A stretch of DNA of 64,000 nucleotides from JBEVJK01 sp963791325 (GTDB lineage Bacteria; Pseudomonadota; Alphaproteobacteria; Rhizobiales; Rhizobiaceae): assembly GCA_963791325.1 (NCBI GenBank), contig CAWBRU010000007.1:1-64000 (forward strand). The letters are read 5' to 3'. Shown piece after piece: positions 55,628 through 64,000 of the stretch. The position numbers were made by a program, and so were the translations under genes. Below the pieces are notes generated by a model. It did not search any database. It worked only from the letters and a program-made list of their open reading frames with translations, and had not been told where the DNA came from. Numbering within the stretch: the stretch's first letter is position 1; the number at the start of each line of letters is the position of its first letter.

Positions 55628-57226
55628 ATGCGATTGAAGAATTTGCTGGCCACGGCAGCGCTGCTGGCCGGCCCGGCCTTGGCCGCCGGCGCAACCGGCG
55701 CAGCCGCGCAGGACCAGGCCAAGCCGAACATCCTGGTGATCATGGCCGACGACATCGGCTACTGGAACATCTCCGCCTACAACCGCGGCATGATGGGCTA
55801 CCGCACGCCCAACATCGACCGCATCGCCGATGAGGGCGCCCTGTTCACCGACTATTACGGCCAGCAGTCCTGCACCGCCGGCCGCGCCGCCTTCATCACC
55901 GGTCAGAGCCCGATGCGCACCGGCCTGCTCAAGGTCGGGCTGCCGGGCGCCAAGGAGGGCCTGTCGGACAAGGACCCGACCTTGGCCGATCTGTTGAAGC
56001 CGCTCGGCTACGTTACCGGCCAGTTCGGCAAGAACCACCTCGGCGACCGCAACGAGTTTCTGCCCACCGTCCACGGCTTCGACCAGTTCTTCGGCAACCT
56101 CTATCACTTGAACGCCGAGGACGAGCCCGAGCACCCCGACTATCCGAAGAACACCGAGTTCAAGCTCAAATTCGGGCCGCGCGGCGTCCTGCGCTGCACC
56201 GCGACCACGACCGCCACCCCGGGCGAGGACCCGCGCTTCGGCGCCTGGGGCAAGCAGAACTGCGAGGATACCGGCCCGCTCGACAAGAAGCGCATGGAGA
56301 CGGCCGACGAGGAATTCCTGAAGTCGACGACCGACTTCATCGACAAGGCGCATCAGGAAAACAAGCCGTTCCTGGCCTGGTTCAACCCGACCCGCATGCA
56401 CATCTGGACCCGGCTGAAGCCGGCCTCGCAGGGCAAGACCGGGCTTGGCATCTACCCCGACGGCATGGTCGAGCATGACGGCCAGGTGGGTGCGCTGCTC
56501 GACGAGCTCGACAAGCTCGGCATCGCCGACAACACCATCGTCATCTACACCACCGACAACGGCGCCGAGACGTTCAGCTGGCCGGACGGCGGCACCACGC
56601 CGTTCCGTGGCGAGAAGAACACCAACTGGGAAGGCGGCTACCGCGTCCCGGCTCTGGTGCGCTGGCCCGGGCTGGTCAAGCCGCGCACCGAGATCAACGG
56701 CATCTTCTCGGCCGAGGATTGGGTGCCCACCCTGGTGGCTGCCGCAGGCGAGCCGGGGGTCAAGGATAAGCTGCTCACCGGCTACCAGGCCGGCGACAAG
56801 AGCTTCAAGGTGCATCTCGACGGCTATGACCAGCGCGACCTGTTGGCCGGCACCGGCGAGGACAAGCGCCGCGAATTCTTCTACTGGACCGACGACGGCG
56901 ACCTCTGCGGCCTGCGCTTCGACCAATACAAGCTCGTGTTCATGGAACAGCAGGCGCATGGCGTAGAGGTCTGGATGCAGCCCTTGGTCGCGCTGCGGGC
57001 GCCGAAGCTGTTCAACCTGCGCGCCGATCCGTTCGAGCGCAGCGAGCAAGAGTTCGGCGACTATGTCAGATGGTTCATCGAGCACATGTTCGTCATGGTG
57101 CCCGCTCAGACGATCGTCGGCCAGTTCCTGACCACCTTCCAGCAGTTCCCGCCGCGCCAGCGGCCGGGCAGCTTCTCGGTGGATCAGGCGATGGAGATGC
57201 TGATGAACCCGAAGAGTGCAAACTGA
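55628..57226 (+). CDS. Periplasmic arylsulfatase, second paralogue
   Basis: 532 residues from ATG 55628 (GGGGAGATC upstream; a TTG at 55598 is also possible). Signal peptide to about residue 26 (GATGAAAQ). PNILVIMADDIGYWN, formylglycine site SCTAGRAAFITG (Cys about 82), GKNHLGD, TTDNGAETFSWPDGG. Similar to the preceding sulfatase over the whole length but shorter in the insertion region, hence an old duplication with likely different substrates. Probably one transcript with the 46-residue lipoprotein. Confidence 0.9.
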   Translation: MRLKNLLATAALLAGPALAAGATGAAAQDQAKPNILVIMADDIGYWNISAYNRGMMGYRTPNIDRIADEGALFTDYYGQQSCTAGRAAFITGQSPMRTGLLKVGLPGAKEGLSDKDPTLADLLKPLGYVTGQFGKNHLGDRNEFLPTVHGFDQFFGNLYHLNAEDEPEHPDYPKNTEFKLKFGPRGVLRCTATTTATPGEDPRFGAWGKQNCEDTGPLDKKRMETADEEFLKSTTDFIDKAHQENKPFLAWFNPTRMHIWTRLKPASQGKTGLGIYPDGMVEHDGQVGALLDELDKLGIADNTIVIYTTDNGAETFSWPDGGTTPFRGEKNTNWEGGYRVPALVRWPGLVKPRTEINGIFSAEDWVPTLVAAAGEPGVKDKLLTGYQAGDKSFKVHLDGYDQRDLLAGTGEDKRREFFYWTDDGDLCGLRFDQYKLVFMEQQAHGVEVWMQPLVALRAPKLFNLRADPFERSEQEFGDYVRWFIEHMFVMVPAQTIVGQFLTTFQQFPPRQRPGSFSVDQAMEMLMNPKSAN

Positions 57227-57338
57227 CCCGGTGACCGGCGGAGGGCCGCGCGTGGAAACGCCGGGCGCTTGATCTCCGCGGCCGTCGGCTGCGTGTGAAA
57301 GACGGGCCGGCGCAGGATTGGCGCGGGCCCGCTTCTCC

Positions 57339-57692
57339 TCATTTCAACGTGCCGTCGCCGTTGTGATCGGCCGAGGCGAAGTCGCTCATCACCTGGTTCA
57401 TGAACTCCTTCTTCGACACCTTGCCGTCGCTGTTTTTGTCGAGCGAGCCGAACTGCTGCGGCGTCAGCACCCCCTTGACCTCGGCCATGTCCAGCGAGCC
57501 GTTGGCGTTCTTGTCGAGCTTGGCAAACGCGCCATTCATGAAGCTTTGATACTCGGCCTTGCTGACGGCACCATCCTTGCTGGTGTCGAGCTGGTTGAGT
57601 TGGCCCTCATACATCGCGCCCGATTGCTGGGCCAATGCCGGAAGCGGGCCGAACGCGACGGCCAGAATTGCGGCGAGATAGACTTTGCGCAT
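57339..57692 (-). CDS. Secreted EF-hand calcium-binding protein
   Basis: 117 residues from ATG 57692 (GGAGGG upstream). Signal peptide to LALAQ. Four EF-hand loops: DTSKDGAVSKAE, DKNANGSLDMAE, DKNSDGKVSKKE and the partial DHNGDGTL. A calmodulin-like periplasmic calcium sensor or buffer. 14 bases after the glycine-zipper lipoprotein stop, same strand, likely one operon. Sulfatases need calcium, which may explain the neighbourhood (inference). Confidence 0.85.
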   Translation of the reverse strand: MRKVYLAAILAVAFGPLPALAQQSGAMYEGQLNQLDTSKDGAVSKAEYQSFMNGAFAKLDKNANGSLDMAEVKGVLTPQQFGSLDKNSDGKVSKKEFMNQVMSDFASADHNGDGTLK

Positions 57693-57706
57693 CGTCGAGC
57701 CCTCCT

Positions 57707-57958
57707 TCAGCGGCATGCCAGGCGATTGCCGAGATAGCCACCGCCGCCGATGCCGGCGGCGATCGCCAACGCGTTGCCGGTGCCGGCGCCGATCGTGCTG
57801 CCCACAATGCCGCCGATGACAGCGCCGCCCACCGTGCCGGCAATACAGCCGAATTCGGCGTTCTTGGCCTGCACCTGCGGGTCGGGATTGGGGTTGGACT
57901 GACAGCCTGCCGCCAGCACCACCACGCTGGCCGCGGTCAAGATTTTTCGTATCGCCAT
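57707..57958 (-). CDS. Glycine-zipper lipoprotein
   Basis: 83 residues from ATG 57958. Lipobox VVLAAGC, then GCIAGTVGGAVIGGIVGSTIGAGTGNALAIAAGIGGGGYLGNRLACR, a glycine-zipper/17-kDa-antigen-like repeat expected to insert in the outer membrane. Start chosen for the lipobox and AGGAGA upstream. First gene of a two-gene unit with the EF-hand protein. Confidence 0.8.
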   Translation of the reverse strand: MAIRKILTAASVVVLAAGCQSNPNPDPQVQAKNAEFGCIAGTVGGAVIGGIVGSTIGAGTGNALAIAAGIGGGGYLGNRLACR

Positions 57959-58113
57959 CAGATCTCCTTGTCGCGCAATCGCTTTGTCCGGAAGCCGATT
58001 CCCCACCCGCGCGATGTTGTTTGCCGCCGGCATTGCGGTCAAGGCCGGGGCGCGGCTGTCACCCCACAGCGGCTAAACTTTGCACAGCCTATTCACCATT
58101 CACCATTCACCGT

Positions 58114-58827
58114 TCACTGTCTCGCCCGCTGGCCGAACAGCACTTTCTGCGCCTCCTTGTCGTCGGCCAGGCTGGCCGCCCGCTCGCGCTCGGCCCGGCC
58201 CACCTCGATCCCGGCGATCACCGCGGGCCGCGCCATGATCGTCTCGAACCACCGCTTCAGGTTGGGGAATTCTTCCAGATCCTGGCCCTGGTTCTGATAG
58301 GAGCGGGTCCAGCCGACGGAGGCGATGTCGGCGATCGAATAGTCGCCGGCCAGGAACGGCCGGTCGGCCAAACGTTTGTTCATCACCCCGTAGAGGCGGT
58401 TGCATTCATTGGTGTAGCGCTCGATCGCGTAAGGGATCTTCTCGGGCGCATATTGGCGGAAATGATGGGCCTGGCCGGCCATCGGGCCGAGCCCGCCCAT
58501 CTGCCAGAACAGCCACTGGTCGACCTCCACCCGGCCGCGCTCATCGTCGGGATAGAAGCGGCGGTATTTGCGGCCGAGATATTGCAGGATCGCACCGGAC
58601 TCGAAGATCGAGATCGGCGCGCCGCCGGGTCCGTCGGGGTCGACGATCGCCGGCATGCGGTTGTTGGGCGCGATTTTCAGGAACTCCGGCTCGAACTGCT
58701 CGCCGCGGCCGATGTTGACGAATTTGACCTGATAGGGAACCCCAAGTTCTTCCAGCATGATGCTGATTTTCCAGCCGTTCGGAGTCGGCCAGTAATACAG
58801 TTCGATCGGCTTCGGCTCTGCCGCCAT
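58114..58827 (-). CDS. Glutathione S-transferase, Nu class
   Basis: 237 residues from ATG 58827. Thioredoxin-fold N-domain begins IELYYWPTPNGWKISIMLEELGVPYQV, where TPNG is the Nu-class signature for glutathione activation. NNRMPAIVDPDG and FESGAILQYLG complete the G-site. All-helical C-domain with PMAGQAHHFRQYAPEKIPYAIERYTNECNRLY. Related to YfcG/YghU, disulfide-bond reductases with glutathione. Single gene; alternative upstream codons lack ribosome sites. Confidence 0.9.
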   Translation of the reverse strand: MAAEPKPIELYYWPTPNGWKISIMLEELGVPYQVKFVNIGRGEQFEPEFLKIAPNNRMPAIVDPDGPGGAPISIFESGAILQYLGRKYRRFYPDDERGRVEVDQWLFWQMGGLGPMAGQAHHFRQYAPEKIPYAIERYTNECNRLYGVMNKRLADRPFLAGDYSIADIASVGWTRSYQNQGQDLEEFPNLKRWFETIMARPAVIAGIEVGRAERERAASLADDKEAQKVLFGQRARQ

Positions 58828-58981
58828 GGCGTTTTCTCCTGCAAGAGGATGGCAAGGCGGCAGCTTGCCCGCTGCGCCCTTTCCCGTCACGTCAAAGTTT
58901 TTGAACGCCGGATGAACGGTGCCCTCAGAGGCCGTTCAGCGGCGCCGGCCTAGCCTCTCTCCGGTCCTGGAGAGAACGCCG

Positions 58982-59164
58982 ATGCCCGCCCGCCGTCTTG
59001 CCCTTGTCGCATTTGCCGCCGCCATCTTCGCGCTGGTCTTCGCCACCCTGGTGGCCGAGACGAGCCGTCCGGCGCACGCCGCGCAGCGGCACACCATCGA
59101 GGCGCCGTCATTCGCCAAGAAGGGGCTCGGCCTGGTGCTCCTGGTCAGCCTGCAGCGGGCCTGA
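58982..59164 (+). CDS. Small secreted or membrane-anchored hypothetical protein
   Basis: 60 residues. A hydrophobic N-terminus (ALVAFAAAIFALVFATLVAE) ends in a possible cleavage site RPAHA, leaving a 27-residue peptide. GGAGAG upstream supports translation. No family known. Located in the 393-bp gap between the divergent GST and AMP nucleosidase genes. Confidence 0.5.
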   Translation: MPARRLALVAFAAAIFALVFATLVAETSRPAHAAQRHTIEAPSFAKKGLGLVLLVSLQRA

Positions 59165-59220
59165 TCGGGCGGGCGCATCGGCCCTCTCGTACGCCGGCGG
59201 CGAAACCCCTATAATGGGTC

Positions 59221-60726
59221 ATGGAAAAGCGAATTTATCCGGAGCCGATCGAGGCCGTCGCCAGCCCCGAGCCGTTCGCCCGGCAGAGCTTCACCGATGC
59301 CGGCGAGGCAGTCGCTGCGCTTGAGCTGCTCTACACGCGCAACACCGCCTTCCTGCGCCAATCCTTTGCCGAGCTCGCCAAGGACGGCCATCGCCAGCCG
59401 CGCCGCTACCGTGCCTTCTACCCGGAGGTCAGCGTCACCACCTCGTCGTTTGCCCAGATCGATTCCCGCCTCGCCTATGGCCACATGCCCTCGCCCGGCC
59501 ACTACGCCACCACGATCACCCGGCCGGACCTGTTCGAGAGCTATCTCAACGAGCAGCTCAGGCTGATCATTCGCAATCACGGCGTGCCGGTGACGGTGGC
59601 GGAATCGGAGACGCCGATTCCGCTGCATTTCGCCTTCCTCGAAGGCACCCATGTCGACGGCGCCTCGGTCGAGCACATCAAGCGGCCGCTGCGCGACATC
59701 TTCGACGTGCCCGACCTCAACGCCACCGACGATCACATCGCCAACGGCACCTTCGAGCCGGTGCCGGGCGAGCCGCTGCCGCTGGCGCCGTTCACCGCCC
59801 AGCGCATCGACTATTCGCTGCATCGCCTCTCGCACTACACTGCGACCAGCCCCGAGCACTTCCAGAACTTCGTCCTGTTTACGAACTACGGCTTCTATAT
59901 CGATGAATTCTGTGTCTATGCGCGCTCGCTGATGGCCTCGGGCGGCAAGGGCTACACCGCCTTTGTCGAGCCGGGCAACGTCCTCACCGAAGCCGGCCAG
60001 GGTGCGCCGCATGCCGGCGCCTCGCCGATCCGCATGCCGCAGATGCCGGCCTATCACCTGAAGAAACCCGGCCATGGCGGCATCTCGATGGTCAACATCG
60101 GCGTCGGCCCGTCCAATGCCAAGACCATCACCGACCACATTGCGGTGCTGCGCCCGCACGCCTGGCTGATGCTCGGCCACTGCGCCGGGCTGCGCAACAC
60201 CCAGGCGCTCGGCGACTATGTGCTGGCCCATGCCTATGTCCGCGAGGACCATGTGCTCGACGAGGATTTGCCGGTGTGGGTGCCGGTGCCGCCGCTCGCC
60301 GAGGTCCAGGTGGCGCTGCAGGAGGCGGTGGCCGAGGTCACCGGCCTGTCCGGCTACGATCTCAAGGCGATCATGCGCACCGGCACCGTCGCCACCATCG
60401 ACAACCGCAATTGGGAGCTGCGCGAGCAGCGTGGGCCGGTGCAGCGGCTGTCGCAATCGCGGGCCATCGCACTCGATATGGAATCGGCCACCATCGCCGC
60501 CAACGGCTTCCGCTTCCGCGTTCCTTACGGCACGCTGCTCTGCGTCTCCGACAAGCCGCTGCACGGCGAGTTGAAGCTGCCCGGCATGGCCAGCGATTTC
60601 TACCGGCGCCAAGTGGCGCAGCACCTGACGATCGGCATCCGCGCCGTCGAGAAGCTCGCCGAGATGCCGCCCGACCGCCTTCATTCCCGCAAGCTGCGCA
60701 GCTTCTCCGAAACCGCCTTCCAGTAG
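59221..60726 (+). CDS. amn: AMP nucleosidase
   Basis: 501 residues. AMP_nucleosidase N-terminal domain (RYRAFYPEVSVTTSSFAQIDSRLAYGHMPSPGHYATTITRP) to about 185, then the nucleoside phosphorylase-like catalytic domain: GGISMVNIGVGPSNAKTITDHIAVLRPHAWLMLGHCAGLR and MESATIAANGFRFRVPYGTLLCVSDKPLHGE. Splits AMP to adenine and ribose 5-phosphate, tuning adenylate pools. Length is that of the alphaproteobacterial and E. coli enzymes. Monocistronic. Confidence 0.95.
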   Translation: MEKRIYPEPIEAVASPEPFARQSFTDAGEAVAALELLYTRNTAFLRQSFAELAKDGHRQPRRYRAFYPEVSVTTSSFAQIDSRLAYGHMPSPGHYATTITRPDLFESYLNEQLRLIIRNHGVPVTVAESETPIPLHFAFLEGTHVDGASVEHIKRPLRDIFDVPDLNATDDHIANGTFEPVPGEPLPLAPFTAQRIDYSLHRLSHYTATSPEHFQNFVLFTNYGFYIDEFCVYARSLMASGGKGYTAFVEPGNVLTEAGQGAPHAGASPIRMPQMPAYHLKKPGHGGISMVNIGVGPSNAKTITDHIAVLRPHAWLMLGHCAGLRNTQALGDYVLAHAYVREDHVLDEDLPVWVPVPPLAEVQVALQEAVAEVTGLSGYDLKAIMRTGTVATIDNRNWELREQRGPVQRLSQSRAIALDMESATIAANGFRFRVPYGTLLCVSDKPLHGELKLPGMASDFYRRQVAQHLTIGIRAVEKLAEMPPDRLHSRKLRSFSETAFQ

Positions 60727-60884
60727 AAAGTGCCTCCCGGCTCTCGCCCGGGAAGCCGGGTTGACGACCGTCGCGACAGGATCATCAATGAGCCGCAATC
60801 GTTCGGCTAGAAGGCGCTGCGAGAGCAGTTCGGGGCAAGTGGCGAGTGTCTTCGGCCCGGCATTGCCGCGGGACGGGACCGAGG

Positions 60885-61967
60885 ATGGAGCACGGGGTCG
60901 ACGAACCCGGTGATCCGCCGAAGGGGGATTGGGGCCAAGTGACGGTGGCGAAGGCTCTGTTGTGTATAGCGATCGCGCTCGCCCTGCCGCTTGGGCTCGG
61001 GCTGCTTGCCCGCCTTCATCCGGCGTTCGACGCCGCCGCCCATTTCCGCATCCATCTCGCCGTGCTGCTGGCGCTGGTGGCGCTGCCGCTGCTCTTTACC
61101 AGCTTCTGGTGGCAGGGGGGTGCAGTGCTCCTGCTGGTGCTCGCCGCGCTCGCCACGGTGCTGGCGCCCTGGGCGCTGTTCGGGCCCACCCCGGTCAGTG
61201 CCGCCGGCAGCGCCGGTGCCGCCTCCGGTCCGCTTTACCGGGTGCTGCATCTCAACTTGCGCTACGACAACCCGCATCACGACAAGGTGCTGTCGCTGAT
61301 CGGCCGGACCTCGCCGGACGTCATCGTCTTGAACGAGGTTTCCGTCGCCTGGCAGCCGGAGCTCGAGCGTCTGCGGGCCGCCTATCCCGACCAGCTCTAT
61401 TGCCAGGGCTCGAGCTACATCGGCGGCGTCGCGGTGCTGTCGCGGCGGCCGTTCGAGAGCGCCAAGCAGCTCACCTGCCACAGCCGCGGCGAGCTCGGCA
61501 TCGCCCGCATCGATTTCGGCGGCCGGCCGGTGGATGTCGCCTCGATGCACCTGACCTGGCCGTGGCCGTTCCGTCAGCCGCTCCAGATCGACAGGCTGGC
61601 GCCGGACCTCGCCACCTTGGGCGACACCGCGATCCTGGCCGGCGACTTCAACGCCACCGGCTGGAGCGCGGCGATGGAGCGGATTGCAGAGGCCGGCGGC
61701 CTGGAGCTGGTCTCCTCGCCCGGGCCGACCTGGCTCGACTTCAAGCTGCCGATGGCGTTGCGCCCGCTGATCGGGCTCGACCTCGACCACATGCTGGTCA
61801 AGGGCGACGTCATCGTCCACGCCATGCGCATCGAAGAAGATGTCGGCTCCGATCACCTGCCGCTGCTGTTGGAGTTTGCGCTGCGGCCGCCGCCCGCAGC
61901 GCGCCGAGAGCCGGCCAAGGCGGCGGCATTCGAGCCACCGGCAACTCCAGCAAATTCAGAAGGTTAG
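60885..61967 (+). CDS. Membrane-anchored endonuclease/exonuclease/phosphatase (EEP) protein
   Basis: 360 residues from ATG 60885. Three predicted membrane helices (about 20-40, 50-70, 74-96), then an EEP domain: LHLNLRYDNPHHDKV, VIVLNEVSVAW (metal Glu), LAGDFNATGWSAAM (Asp/Asn), GLDLDHMLVKGD and GSDHLPLLLEF (terminal His). The fold suits a phosphodiesterase acting on lipids, sugar phosphates or nucleic acid outside the membrane. Common in Rhizobiales, substrate unknown. Confidence 0.85.
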   Translation: MEHGVDEPGDPPKGDWGQVTVAKALLCIAIALALPLGLGLLARLHPAFDAAAHFRIHLAVLLALVALPLLFTSFWWQGGAVLLLVLAALATVLAPWALFGPTPVSAAGSAGAASGPLYRVLHLNLRYDNPHHDKVLSLIGRTSPDVIVLNEVSVAWQPELERLRAAYPDQLYCQGSSYIGGVAVLSRRPFESAKQLTCHSRGELGIARIDFGGRPVDVASMHLTWPWPFRQPLQIDRLAPDLATLGDTAILAGDFNATGWSAAMERIAEAGGLELVSSPGPTWLDFKLPMALRPLIGLDLDHMLVKGDVIVHAMRIEEDVGSDHLPLLLEFALRPPPAARREPAKAAAFEPPATPANSEG

Positions 61968-62115
61968 CTCAGGACTTTCATCTCCGGCAACCGCTGCCCC
62001 GCGCGTCTCGGCGGAGCACCGGCTCTGCGATCGGGCTCCACGCCGGGCTCGCCTCCCGCCGGCCGGCACGGAGACACCCGGCATGCCGTTCCTGGAACGG
62101 GGCGCGCCGGGCTTG

Positions 62116-62718
62116 TCAGCCTCTCAGGCGAGCGATCAGCCTGTCGACATTGCCGCCGGCGCTGTGCTCACGCACGTCGAACTGCACTTGGCGCTGCTCG
62201 TAGCGGGCATAGATGGCGTCGGCGCGGCGCTTGGTCTCGGCCCTGGCCTTGGCGCATCCCGGATCGTTGCGGATGGCGATCTTGGAGACCGCGCGCTCGG
62301 CGTCGGCCACCATGTCGCGCGCCATCTTGCCGTGGTTCTCCTCGTGATGAACCACGCCGCGCATGAACGTCGCCCAGCGCGATTTCAGCGCCGGGGGCAC
62401 GCCGCCCGCCACCTCGGGATAGGTATAGGTGATCAGCAGCTTGGCATTGGCGCTCTCGACCCTGCACATCCCGCCGTTGGCGGCCCAGGTGATGTCCCAG
62501 CCGACCGAATAGCGCGTCTGTGCGATTGCCCGGGTCAGCAGTCCGTGCTTGGGGCCGCGGCGGTCCATCGCCTCGAGCAATTGATCGCCGGTCTTGCCGC
62601 GGATCGGATAGCTCTCGCGGCTGACGCTGACCGTGATTGCTGCCGGCCCCGCCAGCGCCGCCGTCGACGCGCCGCTCGAGGCTAGCAGAAGCAAAGCCGC
62701 ACACCCGACCCCACGCAT
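62116..62718 (-). CDS. Secreted DUF922 (predicted Zn-dependent protease) protein
   Basis: 200 residues with a signal peptide (cleavage near ALAG, residue 24). DUF922 features: RGKTGDQLLEAMDRRGPKHG, YSVGWDITWAANGGMCRVESANAKL, then MRGVVHHEENHGKMARDM with the HExxH-like zinc site (HEENH). C-terminal charged helix. Predicted periplasmic metalloprotease, never well characterised. Downstream of ETF-QO in the same direction, gap 122 bp. Confidence 0.8.
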   Translation of the reverse strand: MRGVGCAALLLLASSGASTAALAGPAAITVSVSRESYPIRGKTGDQLLEAMDRRGPKHGLLTRAIAQTRYSVGWDITWAANGGMCRVESANAKLLITYTYPEVAGGVPPALKSRWATFMRGVVHHEENHGKMARDMVADAERAVSKIAIRNDPGCAKARAETKRRADAIYARYEQRQVQFDVREHSAGGNVDRLIARLRG

Positions 62719-62840
62719 GTCCTACGATCTCCGCATGAACCCTTTAAGATCAGCATATCCGGGCTCTTGATTCAATATCGAAGCGCCCTAAAACGACCGG
62801 TCCGAGCGAGCCGGGGGTCGGGCCGGCCGCGCGGGCGGCA

Positions 62841-64000
62841 CTACATGTCGGTGTAGACCGGCCCCTCGCCGCCCTGCGGCGGCACCCAATTGATGTTCTG
62901 GTTCGGATCCTTGATGTCGCAGGTCTTGCAGTGGACGCAGTTCTGCGCGTTGATCACGAACTTCGGCTCGTTGGCCTCCTCGACCCACTCATAGACGCCG
63001 GCCGGGCAGTAGCGGCTCGAAGGGCCGGCATAGACGTCGTGCTCGGAGCGCTTCTGCAGCGTCATGTCGCGCACCTGAAGGTGCACCGGCTGGTTCTCCT
63101 CATGGTTGGTGTTGGACAGGAACACCGAGGAAAGCCGGTCGAAGGTGAGCACGCCGTCGGCTTTCGGGTAGGCGATCGGGGTGTGCGCGGCGGCCGGCTC
63201 GAGGGCGGCATGATCGGGCTTGCCGTGCGCCATCGTGCCGAACAGCGAAACGTTGAACAGCGTGTTCGTCCACATGTCGAAGCCGCCGAGCACCACGCCG
63301 GCGACGGTGCCGAACCGCGACCACAGCGGCTTGGCGTTGCGCACCAGTCTCAAATCCTTGCCGATGTCGGAGCCGCGCCAGCGCCTCCTCGTAGCCGGTG
63401 AGGTCGTCGCGGCTGCGGCCGGCGGCGATCGCGGCGGCGGCGTTTTCGGCGGCGAGCATGCCCGACAGCACGGCGTTGTGGGAGCCCTTGATGCGCGGCA
63501 CATTGACCAGCCCGGCCGAGCAGCCGATCAGCACACCGCCCGGAAACACCAGTTTCGGCACCGACTGCCAGCCGCCTTCGGTGATCGCCCGGGCGCCGTA
63601 GGAGAGCCGCTTGCCGCCGGCGAAGGTGTCGCGGATGGCCGGATGCGTCTTGAAGCGCTGGAACTCCTCGAACGGCGACAGATAGGGATTGCGGTAGTTG
63701 AGGTGGACGACGAAGCCGACGGCCACCTGGTTGTCGTCGAAATGGTAGAGGAACGAGCCGCCGCCGGTCTTGCCGTCGAGCGGCCAGCCGAAGGAGTGCT
63801 GCACCAGGCCCGGCCGGTGGTTCTCGGGCTTGACCTGCCAGAGCTCCTTGAGCCCGAGCCCGTATTTGGCCGGCTGCCGGCCCTCGGCGAGCTCGTATTT
63901 GTGGATCAGCTGCTTGGCGAGCGAGCCGCGCGCGCCCTCGGCGATGAACACATATTTGCCGATCAGCGCCATGCCCGGCGTGTAGTTGGGGCCGTGGCTG
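62841..64000 (-). pseudogene. Electron-transfer flavoprotein:ubiquinone oxidoreductase, 3' part with a frameshift
   Basis: Runs off the right edge, about 385 codons visible. The N-terminal part (edge to about 63380) reads YVFIAEGARGSLAKQL, KPENHRPGLVQHSFGWPLD, GGSFLYHF, VGCS-type FPGGVLIGCSAGLVNVPRIKGSHNAVLSGM. The rest, GSDIGKDLRLVRNAKPLWSRFG to the 4Fe-4S region YCPAGVYEW, NCVHCKTCDIKDPNQNI and GPVYTDM, is in another frame. One extra base near 63380 (GAGGCGCTGG where GAGGCNTGG is expected) would explain it. The enzyme takes electrons from ETF to ubiquinone and is usually essential for acyl-CoA catabolism, so a sequence error is at least as likely as a mutation. Confidence 0.85.

Noticed and set aside
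59209..60798. A 529-codon minus-strand frame opposite amn
   Set aside because: Antisense shadow of AMP nucleosidase codon bias.

Overview
The window comes from a high-GC alphaproteobacterium, probably of the order Hyphomicrobiales (Rhizobiales), around the Bradyrhizobium/Xanthobacteraceae families. Support: an HWE-kinase fragment, an ETC complex I (NDUFS4-like) gene next to a tRNA-Arg, an OFA-type MFS carrier, FixJ-like regulators, an alphaproteobacterial-style leucine catabolic operon and an ETF:quinone oxidoreductase. No rRNA and no CRISPR array was seen.

About 1-29.65 kb is accessory and heavily degraded. It starts with the tail of an HWE histidine kinase, a frameshifted integrase and a truncated terminase (0-2.5 kb). 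A patchwork follows: a DUF4344 metallopeptidase, a Cds1-like PLP enzyme, an orphan solute-binding protein, an alpha/beta hydrolase, an H-NS-like protein and an AraC remnant. An IS3-family element (10.26-11.52 kb) abuts a 5' alcohol dehydrogenase fragment that runs into an RTX-repeat pseudogene with four frameshifts. From about 17 to 29.5 kb lies an integrated element: small plasmid/ICE-type proteins, a parB fragment fused to a duplicated hydrolase fragment, a P27 terminase small subunit, secreted hypothetical proteins, an SNase-like nuclease, a ProQ/FinO-family protein beside striking repeats, a helicase-primase module, an AlpA/excisionase-like HTH protein, a CGNR zinc-finger protein and a tyrosine integrase. 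The integrase gene lies about 160 bp from the 3' end of tRNA-Arg(TCT), the probable attachment site. The gene set (int, AlpA-like, primase, helicase, terS) resembles a phage-satellite or satellite/ICE hybrid, now decayed.

From tRNA-Arg to the right edge the sequence is ordinary chromosome. It holds redox and stress genes (complex I subunit, aldo/keto reductase, MsrB, Hsp20-Lon pair, haloperoxidase-like hydrolase), then a FAH-family enzyme and an OFA MFS carrier. A repeat-rich 1.4-kb gap precedes the leucine/isovalerate operon tetR-ivd-[vapBC]-mccB-[VOC]-mccA, in which a toxin-antitoxin pair and a glyoxalase-fold gene sit among the pathway genes. Then come a sensor kinase, a FixJ-like regulator and a single-domain receiver, just upstream of two paralogous periplasmic sulfatases that flank a 46-residue lipoprotein. 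The window ends with small envelope proteins, a Nu-class GST, AMP nucleosidase, an EEP-family phosphodiesterase, a DUF922 protein and the 3' part of ETF-QO. ETF-QO is the expected quinone-side acceptor for electrons from isovaleryl-CoA dehydrogenase.

Nine probable frameshifts were found in the 29.6-kb accessory part and one (in ETF-QO) in the 34-kb core part. The accessory ones look mostly like decay; the ETF-QO one may be a sequence error.
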